From contig JBCBJZ010000090.1 in the NCBI GenBank assembly GCA_038522635.1, forward strand, positions 1 through 15,238: 15,238 bases of DNA. The letters run 5' to 3'. This document shows positions 1 through 8,476 of the stretch, piece after piece. The notes beneath the pieces are model-generated. The model searched no databases. It had not been told where the DNA came from and was given only the letters and a program-made list of their open reading frames with translations. Made by a program: the position numbers and the translations under genes. How positions within the stretch are numbered: the stretch's first letter is position 1; each line of letters begins with the position of its first letter. This DNA is from JBCBJZ01 sp038522635 (GTDB lineage: Bacteria > Pseudomonadota > Alphaproteobacteria > Rhizobiales > Hyphomicrobiaceae).

Positions 1-107
1 CGGGCTCACCTGTGGTGATCCCGATGAATCGCCCGATGATCTAGGTGACGTGTGGAGACTGAGGGCGGACGGGCCTATTTCAAGGTCTGCGCTCTGAGAT
101 CTCGGCG

Positions 108-2879
<2,772 letters not shown>

Positions 2880-2905
2880 CAGGGACGGTCCTCTAAAAGC
2901 GGAAC

Positions 2906-2931
2906 AAAAAACGCCGCGCGCTTCGCTGGCG
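2906..2931 (-). terminator. Terminator-like hairpin between the two metH genes
   Basis: On the minus strand a GC-rich hairpin (CGCC, then GCG-AAG-CGC inside, then GGCG) is followed directly by six T. It sits in the 104-nt gap between the stop of the homocysteine-binding gene and the start of the pterin/B12 gene. The outer stem is only 4 bp plus an inner 3-bp stem with an asymmetric bulge, so full termination is doubtful. Partial attenuation or RNA processing is possible. Confidence 0.4.
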
Positions 2932-2983
2932 GATGCGTTGAAGGGGTAGCATCGCGCCAACTTCAGCGCACAGGTGCGCGGGC

Positions 2984-4063
2984 TTAGGCGGCAACGAACG
3001 GTTCAAGGCCGGACAAGCGCAGGCGTGGCTCGATATGAGGGGGCACACGCGGGGTCACGCCCTGCACCGCGGCGCGCAGGGCTGCGACGTGCTCTGGCGT
3101 TGACCCGCAGCAACCGCCCATGATGTTGACCAAGCCTTCGCTCGCCCAGGACCGCAGCTTGCCGCTAAACTCTTCGGGCGTCTCATCGTACTCGCCCAAC
3201 TCGTTCGGCAGACCCGCGTTGGGATAAGCGATCACGCGGCATGACGCCATCCGCCCGATGTCAGCCACGGGACCGCGCAACTGCTCAGCACCGAAAGCGC
3301 AGTTGAGCCCGATCGCGAACGGCTTCAAATGCTGCATCGAGATGGCAAAGGCTTCCGGCGTCTGGCCCGAAAGGTTGCGCCCCGAAAGATCGGTGATCGT
3401 GCCCGAGATCAATAGCGGTAGTTCAATGCCCCACTGTTCATAAGCGTCGAGAACGGCCGCGCCCGCCGCCTTGGCGTTGAGTGTATCGAAGATGGTCTCG
3501 ATCAGCAGGCAGTCGCAGCCGCCCTCGATCAGACCGAGCGCCTGCTCCTTGTAGGCGGTGCGTAACGCTTCAAACGTCGTGTTGCGGTAACCCGGGTTGT
3601 CCACGTCCGGTGAAATCGAGGCGGTGCGGTTGGTGGGCCCGATGGCACCCGCCACGAACCTCTGACGCGTGGGGTCGGCGGCCATGCTCGCATCAACCGC
3701 CCGGCGTGCAACCTTGGCGGCTTCCACATTGATCTCGTGGCTGAGCGCTTCCATCGCGTAATCGGCCATCGAGATCGATTGCGCGTTAAAGGTGTTCGTC
3801 TCGACGATGTCAGAGCCCGCATCGAGGTAGGCTTTGTGGATGCCCTCGATGATGGCCGGTTGCGTGAGCACAAGCAGATCGTTGTTGCCCTTGAGATCCG
3901 TTGACCAATCGGCGAAACGCTCGCCGCGGTACTCGGCTTCGCCCAGGCCGTGGCGCTGGATCATTGTACCCATGGCACCGTCGAGCAGAAGGACCGCGTC
4001 GCGGCAGGCGGCCTCAAGGCGATCATGGGCTGTGCGTTGCAGTTCAGATGGGGCAGCATTCAT
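2984..4063 (-). CDS. metH: Methionine synthase, homocysteine-binding (zinc) subunit of a split MetH
   Basis: This is a stand-alone S-methyltransferase barrel that binds and activates homocysteine through zinc and works with the pterin/B12 half encoded next. In 359 residues the typical elements appear in order: LLLDGAMGTMIQ (25-36), VETNTFNA (87-94), AGAIGPTNR (138-146), ISGTITD (219-225), and the three zinc-ligand cysteines Cys255 in GLNCAFG and Cys318/Cys319 in GGCCGS. The length fits one barrel only, equal to the first domain of a fused MetH. I chose the ATG at 4061-4063. The longer in-frame start at 4123 adds an Arg/Cys-rich stretch that does not look like family sequence. AGAGG lies 13 nt upstream of the chosen start, a rather long spacing, so the start is slightly uncertain. 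A stand-alone BHMT-like enzyme is unlikely given the adjacent complementary half. Confidence 0.94.
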   Translation of the reverse strand: MNAAPSELQRTAHDRLEAACRDAVLLLDGAMGTMIQRHGLGEAEYRGERFADWSTDLKGNNDLLVLTQPAIIEGIHKAYLDAGSDIVETNTFNAQSISMADYAMEALSHEINVEAAKVARRAVDASMAADPTRQRFVAGAIGPTNRTASISPDVDNPGYRNTTFEALRTAYKEQALGLIEGGCDCLLIETIFDTLNAKAAGAAVLDAYEQWGIELPLLISGTITDLSGRNLSGQTPEAFAISMQHLKPFAIGLNCAFGAEQLRGPVADIGRMASCRVIAYPNAGLPNELGEYDETPEEFSGKLRSWASEGLVNIMGGCCGSTPEHVAALRAAVQGVTPRVPPHIEPRLRLSGLEPFVAA

Positions 4064-4207
4064 GGCGTGGATCGAACCTCTTGAACAACGGCGGACGCAA
4101 ACGCCCGTGGGCGCGCGCGGCACGTGGATGACGCATCTAAAATGCGGGTGACTTTTGAGCGGGTCATCGTCTCGTGCGGAGATGACGCGCGTTTGAGGGC
4201 TTTCCTG
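4064..4207. other. Intergenic stretch between metF and metH part 1, left of the repeat
   Basis: This gene-free segment separates the start of metH part 1 from the dispersed repeat behind metF. I looked for a copy of the 16-bp palindrome found ahead of the regulator, and for SAM/SAH riboswitch core motifs, and saw neither. No convincing sigma-70 promoter is visible. The metH genes may therefore depend on read-through from the regulator-metF promoter, or on a promoter I cannot recognise. Confidence 0.5.
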
Positions 4208-4311
4208 CTAGAGCCGGTTCGCGCCTTGCGTTTTCAAGCGGAACCGCCATCTAGGCTTTTTGTCATTCACGTTTCGCCCCAGGCCAGTCCACCTGTGGCG
4301 GATGAACTCTA
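4208..4311 (+). repeat. Dispersed two-hairpin palindromic repeat, copy 1
   Basis: A 104-nt element resembling 7518-7621. The first hairpin pairs CTAGA..CGGTTCGC (4208-4222) with GCGGAACCG..TCTAG (4238-4254) and is followed by GCTTTTT. The second pairs CGCC..CAGG with CCTG..GGCG, flanked by TTCA/TGAA. The right end, GGCGGATGAACTCTA, is identical in both copies. The final CTA is the reverse complement of the metF stop codon, so the element abuts or overlaps metF. It lies inside the presumed metF-metH transcript, where on the minus strand it has no U tract and should not terminate. Confidence 0.85.
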
Positions 4312-5232
4312 CGCGGCTTCGCGATCGGTGATGGCGTCTTTGCGCGGGCGCAGGCCCAACAGATGGCAGATCGCATAAACGAGGTCGGCGCGGTTCAGCG
4401 TATAAAAGTGCAAGTGCTTGAGCCCGGCGTCGACCAGCCCCATGGCTTGTTCAGCCGCCACGGCCGCGGCCACGAGATGGGCTGTACGCGTGTCGCCCTC
4501 CAAACCGTCAAAGCGATGCGCCAGCCAGCCTGGCACGCTCGCGCCGGTTCGACCTGCAAAGCCTGCGACCTGCTTGAAATTGTGGATGGGCACGATGCCG
4601 GGCACGATCGGCACCCAGATGCCGTGGGCGCGGGCCCGCTCCAGAAACCGCAGAAACACGTTATTTTCGAAGAAAAACTGCGTGATGATCCGGTCTGCGC
4701 CCGCGTCGACCTTGGCCTTCAGGTTATCCATGTCCGCGTTCAGCGATACGCTCTCGGGATGGCTCTCGGGATAGCCCGCGACCGAAACTTCAAACGGGGC
4801 AATCGCTTTGATCCCGCCCACGAGCGCGGCGGCATTCTCATAGCCTTCAGGGTGCGGTTGGTAAGGCACGCCGGGGCCACCTTCGCCATCACCACGCAAC
4901 GCCACGATGTGGCGCACGCCAGCGGCCCAGTAGCTGCGGACCACCTCATCGACGTCCGCACGGGTGGCGCCAACGCAAGTGAGATGTGCGGCTGGCTTCA
5001 AGTTCGTCTCATCGATCAGCCTAGCGACCGTGGCATGCGTGCGCTCACGCGTTGAACCGCCCGCCCCATACGTCACGGACACGAACTCAGGCGCGAGCGG
5101 CGCAAGACGCTCGATCGCGGCCCACAGGTCGTCTGCCATGCCGGGTGATTTGGGCGGAAAGAACTCAAACGAGACGTCCACGTCACCGGAGCCCAAAATG
5201 CGGGAGCGTTGCGGTGCCTGAAGGGGGGTCAT
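4309..5232 (-). CDS. metF: 5,10-Methylenetetrahydrofolate reductase
   Basis: This cytosolic flavoprotein reduces 5,10-methylene-THF to 5-methyl-THF, the methyl donor used by the MetH pair encoded downstream. The 307 residues match the usual bacterial MetF length. Family motifs: VSFEFFPPKS (20-29, Glu23 at the expected catalytic Glu), VTYGAGGS (53-60), ALRGD (111-115, Asp near the flavin), ITQFFF (183-188) and LHFYTLNR (274-281). The start at 5230-5232 is well supported: AGAGGA sits about 6 nt upstream, and the ATG overlaps the stop of the regulator gene as ATGA, which suggests translational coupling. The stop TAG coincides with the edge of a dispersed repeat. It has no C-terminal regulatory domain of the eukaryotic type, as expected for bacteria. 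Confidence 0.97.
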   Translation of the reverse strand: MTPLQAPQRSRILGSGDVDVSFEFFPPKSPGMADDLWAAIERLAPLAPEFVSVTYGAGGSTRERTHATVARLIDETNLKPAAHLTCVGATRADVDEVVRSYWAAGVRHIVALRGDGEGGPGVPYQPHPEGYENAAALVGGIKAIAPFEVSVAGYPESHPESVSLNADMDNLKAKVDAGADRIITQFFFENNVFLRFLERARAHGIWVPIVPGIVPIHNFKQVAGFAGRTGASVPGWLAHRFDGLEGDTRTAHLVAAAVAAEQAMGLVDAGLKHLHFYTLNRADLVYAICHLLGLRPRKDAITDREAA

Positions 5233-6545
5233 GATCGATCCTCTTGTAAGGCTTCAGTAAAGACGGGGGGAGCCGCGGCGGTTCCCTCTAAGGCTTTCTC
5301 AAAAGCACCCTCTGCGGGAATCGCATCGAGGCCGGTCGCGGCGAGCACTTCGACGCTGCCCGGCTTGCGCGGCGAAGACAGGCGTGAGGCTTCAAGCGGA
5401 GCTTCGGCCTCCTTGCGCCCGTGCCACAAGCTCACCACCAACGGGCTTTTGGCATTCTTCGGCGGCGCCAGAACGGTGCACGGGTTCGACTCGATGCCCA
5501 CACCATGCAGCAACTCGCGGATCGCCTCGTCGGAAAAGCCAAGGCGCACATGGGCCAACTTCTCGCGCAATTCCTCATGATCGTGCGGCGCGAAATCGAC
5601 CACCAGCAAATGCCCGCGCGGCTTCAAGATGCGTGCGGCCTCAGCCAGCGCCTGGCCGGGATCGTTCAAGAAGTGCAGCACCTGGTGCATGACCACAACG
5701 TCTGCGCAGGCATCACCCAATTCGAGGCGGTAGAGATCGCCGTGGCGGACCTGGGCGTGTGTGATGCCGGCCCGCTCCAAATTACTGCGCGCGTAGGCCA
5801 GCATCGAATGGTTCACATCGAAGCCGACACCGCGCGTGTAGCGTTCCGCCATGGCCGCCAGAACGCCGCCGGTGCCGGTGCCGAGATCCACAAAGAATGG
5901 AAAGGGTCCAGGACCAAGTGCGCGCGCCATGGCGCGATCAACCTCGCCGCCATTCACGAACGCTGAGCGGGTCCGATCCCACTCCGCCGCATGGCGCTGG
6001 AAGTAGGCCTGCGCTTCGGCTTCGCGCTCTCGCTTCACTTGGGCGGCACGAACGGCGTCGCGCATGAGTTCTGGGTCGGTGGGATCAACCATCGCGCGGA
6101 TGAGATCGCTCAAGCGCCAGCGTGGCCCAGCTTTGCCAACGTCGAGGCCCCCGTTGAGGCCCCCGTTGAGGCCCAAGTCGTTGCTTGTGGCGGGGACCGG
6201 GCCTGCGCCCGTGGTCGCGCCAGCACCTTTGGATGCTGCCAACCCCATTGATGGCGCCATCCCGGCCGTCGCAAATCCGGAGCCATGGTCGGCCAACTGG
6301 AAGAACACCCAATTGCCCTCGCGGAAGCGGCTGATCAGCCCCGCTTCAACGAGCAGCTTCAAATGCCGTGACAAGCGCGGCTGGCTTTGACCCAGGATGC
6401 GCGTGAGGTCCTTGACGTTCAGCTCGGCACTCGCCAGCAGCAGGAGAATGCGCATGCGCGTGGGTTCTGCGGCGGCCTTGAGCGCGTTCACGGCATGGTC
6501 AAGGGAGAGGCGATGGTCCACGGGGTGAGGCTCCGGCAGCTGCAT
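5229..6545 (-). CDS. ArsR-family wHTH regulator fused to a SAM-dependent methyltransferase (SahR-like)
   Basis: The first part (about 18-82 of 438) is an ArsR winged helix: AAAEPTRMRILLLL, a recognition helix near SQPRLSRHLKLL, and a wing at FREGNWVFFQL. No ArsR-type metal-binding cysteines are visible. After a low-complexity Gly/Ala linker (about 85-140, with an NGGL repeat), a class I methyltransferase follows at about 215-345: FVDLGTGTGG (218-227), an acidic residue in GFDVN (241-245), HGDLYRL (268-274) and the LKPRGHLLVVDF strand (307-318). The last 60 residues look disordered. From memory, the proteobacterial regulator SahR senses S-adenosylhomocysteine and controls methionine-cycle genes, and alphaproteobacterial forms carry such a domain; the metF-metH neighbours fit. 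It overlaps metF by ATGA. I chose the ATG at 6545. A GTG at 6521 with GGAG 9 nt upstream is a real alternative. The ATG at 6623 would place the operator inside the gene. Confidence 0.88.
   Translation of the reverse strand: MQLPEPHPVDHRLSLDHAVNALKAAAEPTRMRILLLLASAELNVKDLTRILGQSQPRLSRHLKLLVEAGLISRFREGNWVFFQLADHGSGFATAGMAPSMGLAASKGAGATTGAGPVPATSNDLGLNGGLNGGLDVGKAGPRWRLSDLIRAMVDPTDPELMRDAVRAAQVKREREAEAQAYFQRHAAEWDRTRSAFVNGGEVDRAMARALGPGPFPFFVDLGTGTGGVLAAMAERYTRGVGFDVNHSMLAYARSNLERAGITHAQVRHGDLYRLELGDACADVVVMHQVLHFLNDPGQALAEAARILKPRGHLLVVDFAPHDHEELREKLAHVRLGFSDEAIRELLHGVGIESNPCTVLAPPKNAKSPLVVSLWHGRKEAEAPLEASRLSSPRKPGSVEVLAATGLDAIPAEGAFEKALEGTAAAPPVFTEALQEDRS
6144..6179 (-). repeat. 12-bp tandem repeat in the regulator linker
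   Basis: On the plus strand the 12-base unit gaggcccccgtt occurs twice in a row (6144-6155 and 6156-6167), followed by a partly matching third unit. On the coding strand it encodes NGGL-NGGL, preceded by the related DLGL. It lies in the low-complexity segment between the DNA-binding and methyltransferase domains, where a length change would probably be tolerated. Confidence 0.7.
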
Positions 6546-6553
6546 GTTGCCAA

Positions 6554-6581
6554 ACAATATAAAGATATCTTTATGTGTCAA
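6554..6581 (-). promoter_or_regulatory. Putative sigma-70 promoter of the regulator-metF-metH block
   Basis: On the minus strand a consensus -35 TTGACA (6576-6581) is followed after 16 bp by TATTGT (6554-6559) as a possible -10. A better-looking TATATT is only 14 bp away. Transcription would start around 6545-6550, at or very near the ATG at 6545, giving a leaderless or very short leader; the GTG at 6521 would have a short leader with a ribosome site. Confidence 0.55.
6559..6574. promoter_or_regulatory. Perfect 16-bp palindromic operator (ATAAAGATATCTTTAT)
   Basis: ATAAAGATATCTTTAT is its own reverse complement over all 16 bases. It lies between the -35 and -10 of the regulator promoter and is strikingly AT-rich against the surrounding DNA. 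ArsR-family dimers bind such AT-rich inverted repeats, and it resembles the SahR-type operator as I remember it. The likely role is binding by the product of the adjacent gene, giving repression of the block. Confidence 0.75.
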
Positions 6582-6827
6582 GCGCCGATGCACCCGCATC
6601 CGCTGAGTCGCAGTCGCGTCCATCGCAGCAGCGTTGCAGCTTCGCCGCGGTCCATTAACCGTATGGTTTCAAACGCGCTTTCCCCACGCAAACCACACCG
6701 CAAACATGATATCCACAGCTTCTGGCGAAGATCCTCAACCGGATGTTCAGCCGCTGCTAACGCTCATTTGCGATGATCTTTAAGCGAAAACTCACCAAGC
6801 AGGCGTGGCATCGCACACGCCGGACCG
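6582..6827. other. Divergent intergenic region
   Basis: About 246 bp lie between the regulator promoter (minus) and the membrane-protein gene (plus). I see no RNA gene and no further copy of the 16-bp palindrome. A short AACC-GTAT-GGTT inverted repeat occurs near 6657-6668. A promoter for the plus-strand gene presumably lies here but none stands out. Confidence 0.4.
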
Positions 6828-7478
6828 ATGAAAACGACACCCATGACATCCACACCGCAAGCATCCGCCACGCAAACCCCAACGCCCGAGCACTTCAAGC
6901 AGGCCGTGATCCACGAGCGGCGGCGGCCACGCGGCTTACGCGCAGGGCTCAAAGTGCTGGCAGGTGCAACGGTGTTGGCGCTTGCGGCCGCACCGTTGGT
7001 CCTGTCGACCGCCGTTGTCGCCGGGGCAGCGGATCCGTCGGCGCTGCTCGCCGCGCGGCCGTGGTCGAGCGGTCTGATCGCGGCAGGGCTGTTGCTATGG
7101 GGCGCGTTCCTGGGCCTGCCCGCGATCCGGATGCTGGCGCGTCTTGGTCATCAGCGCACGATCCACCTCCTCAATGACGCCGTCGCCATCCATGAGCGCC
7201 ACCTGCTTTGGGGCGAACGCCGTTGGCAGGTGCCGCATCGCGATTTCGCAGGCGTTGCCCACACGATGCGCGCGGGCCTTTCCGGGGTCCGTCACGAGCT
7301 GATGCTGGTGCACGATGATCGGCGCAAATCGGTGGTGGTGCATCGCGCGCCGATGATCACGCAGGCGCTCCTGGATGAAGCCGCCCGCACGTTCGGCGTG
7401 CCGAAGCTCGCAACGAGCGCCGCAGCGAAAGCCTCGCGAGAGCGTGCCAACGCAGCGATGCCCGCTTCGGCCGGCTGA
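6828..7478 (+). CDS. Hypothetical two-helix inner-membrane protein
   Basis: I do not recognise this 216-residue protein. It has a Thr/Pro-rich N-terminus, an Arg-rich segment (30-38), two predicted membrane helices (about 43-66 and 80-104), then a soluble domain of about 110 residues ending in an Ala-rich tail. The Arg-rich N-terminus suggests both ends are cytoplasmic with a short periplasmic turn. The soluble part (TIHLLNDAVAIHE, RRWQVPHRDF, HELMLVHDDRRKSVVVH) reads as repeated short beta strands after a helix pair, an arrangement seen in small bacterial membrane proteins with PH-like domains; this is a shape argument only. The start is either the ATG at 6828 or that at 6843, and neither has a strong ribosome site. 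A terminator-like repeat lies 39 nt after the stop. Strong third-position GC supports it as real. Confidence 0.75.
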   Translation: MKTTPMTSTPQASATQTPTPEHFKQAVIHERRRPRGLRAGLKVLAGATVLALAAAPLVLSTAVVAGAADPSALLAARPWSSGLIAAGLLLWGAFLGLPAIRMLARLGHQRTIHLLNDAVAIHERHLLWGERRWQVPHRDFAGVAHTMRAGLSGVRHELMLVHDDRRKSVVVHRAPMITQALLDEAARTFGVPKLATSAAAKASRERANAAMPASAG

Positions 7479-7517
7479 ACGTACTGACGCTCTTGCGTAA
7501 ACCCGCGGCCGGTCGCA

Positions 7518-7571
7518 TTAGAGTCGGTTCGCTTCAGGTTGAAGCGGAACCGACATCTAAGCTTTTGTTTT
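7518..7571 (+). terminator. Probable intrinsic terminator formed by repeat copy 2
   Basis: The first hairpin of the repeat, with a stem of about 18 pairs, is followed by GCTTTTGTTTTG on the plus strand. It begins 39 nt after the stop of the 216-residue membrane protein gene, so it is well placed to end that transcript. Confidence 0.6.
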
Positions 7572-7621
7572 GCCGTTCATCTTTCGCCTCAGGTGATTCC
7601 ACCAGAGGCGGATGAACTCTA
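7518..7621 (+). repeat. Dispersed two-hairpin palindromic repeat, copy 2
   Basis: Same organisation as 4208-4311. The first hairpin pairs TTAGAG-TCGGTTC-GCTTCA (7518-7536) with TGAAGC-GGAACCGAC-TCTAA (7540-7560) over a 3-nt loop with two single-base bulges. The second pairs GTTCATC..CGCCTC..GGTG with CACC..GAGGCG-GATGAAC. Several stem differences from copy 1 keep pairing: the outer C-G pair becomes T-A, and the second stem uses different pairs. It fills the gap between two convergent genes. Confidence 0.85.
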
Positions 7622-7647
7622 AGCTGCCGTTGCCAGCCCCAAGATGA

Positions 7648-8421
7648 TCAGCGCTTGCGGGCTTTCAGCGCGGCGCGCGCGTCGGCAAACACCTGCGATT
7701 GCCAGTTGATGAGCTGAAGATCGCTGTCGGGCGCGCTGATCTGCGCATCGCCCGCATGGGCCGCAATCTCGATCGACCGCTTGACGAGCTGCATCGCGAC
7801 GGCGGGGCGTGACGCCATCGCGCGGGCCATGGTCATCGCCGCGTCCATGACAGCGCCGTCGTCCGCCACCACATCGATGAAACCGAGCGCTTCGGCTTCG
7901 CGCGCGGTCCAGCTATCGCCGCGCAGCAGCAGGCGCCGCGTCGGTTGCAGCCCGATCAAACGGATCAGCCGCGGCACAGAATGCCAAGCCATATTGAGCC
8001 CGATCGCCACCTCAGGCGCGGCAAAGCGGCTCCCCGCGGCGCAAACGCGAAAGTCGCAGAACGCCGCGAGTGCGACGCCACCGGCGAAGCACGGCCCCTC
8101 AATCGCAGCGATCGTGATCGGCTCGAGGCCACACCAAGCGCGCGCCAGCCGCGGACCGCGTGACGCGAGCCGCCGGCGTTGTTCCACGCTCATCCCCTCG
8201 AGGCGGTCCCACGCGTCCGCCTTGAGGTCCATGCCGCCTGAAAAGATGCGCGGCGCCCCGGTCAGCACGATCACAGCGAGATCCGGTTCATCCTGCAACC
8301 GGTCAGCAGCGCGGGTCAGATCCTGCATCATGTCAAACGACATCGCGTTCGCCTGGCCGCCGCGATCGAACCGCACGATCGCAAGGGCGTCTTGCCGTTC
8401 AACGCTAACCGTATCGCTCAT
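7648..8421 (-). CDS. Enoyl-CoA hydratase/isomerase (crotonase) family protein
   Basis: A 257-residue crotonase-fold protein, the usual length for the family, which acts on acyl-CoA thioesters. Visible elements: oxyanion-hole loop IFSGGMDLKA (59-68), second loop IEGPCFAGGVALAAFCD (107-123) and FAAPEVAIGL (133-142). In the alignment I can make by eye, the first catalytic Glu of true hydratases (the E of GGGCELA) is replaced by Ala117, while the second is kept as Glu137. A classical two-Glu hydratase mechanism is therefore doubtful; isomerase, hydrolase or other crotonase chemistry is possible. It lies 55 nt downstream of an alpha/beta hydrolase on the same strand, so the two are probably co-transcribed and may act on the same compound. 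The ribosome site (GAAAGA) is weak. Substrate unknown. Confidence 0.9.
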   Translation of the reverse strand: MSDTVSVERQDALAIVRFDRGGQANAMSFDMMQDLTRAADRLQDEPDLAVIVLTGAPRIFSGGMDLKADAWDRLEGMSVEQRRRLASRGPRLARAWCGLEPITIAAIEGPCFAGGVALAAFCDFRVCAAGSRFAAPEVAIGLNMAWHSVPRLIRLIGLQPTRRLLLRGDSWTAREAEALGFIDVVADDGAVMDAAMTMARAMASRPAVAMQLVKRSIEIAAHAGDAQISAPDSDLQLINWQSQVFADARAALKARKR

Positions 8422-8476
8422 CGCATGCGTCTTTCGTGGTTCACGTCATTCACGCTGTGCACCCCGTGCACCTTGC

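Noticed and set aside
1..97. Possible C-terminal tail of a plus-strand gene entering from the left edge (frames stopping at 42-44 or 95-97)
   Set aside because: Only 13 or 31 codons are visible, with no recognisable motif, so it cannot be told from chance. No clear terminator is visible for metH here either.
4064..4308. SAM or SAH riboswitch ahead of metH
   Set aside because: Checked by eye for SAH-riboswitch and SAM-II core motifs and found none; a covariance-model search would settle it.
4124..4378. Small plus-strand open frame (84 codons) between metF and metH part 1
   Set aside because: Most of it is the palindromic repeat and its end overlaps metF; no ribosome site and no protein-like pattern.
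4363..5055. A 230-residue plus-strand open frame opposite metF
   Set aside because: Lies wholly antisense to metF, which is beyond doubt, and has no domain features.
6570..6623. Regulator start at 6623, adding 26 residues
   Set aside because: It would place the -35 element and operator inside the coding region, and the extra residues do not resemble an ArsR N-terminus.
6764..6790. Possible second regulator site (ATCTTTAA near 6774)
   Set aside because: Only one half matches the 16-bp palindrome; the other half does not.
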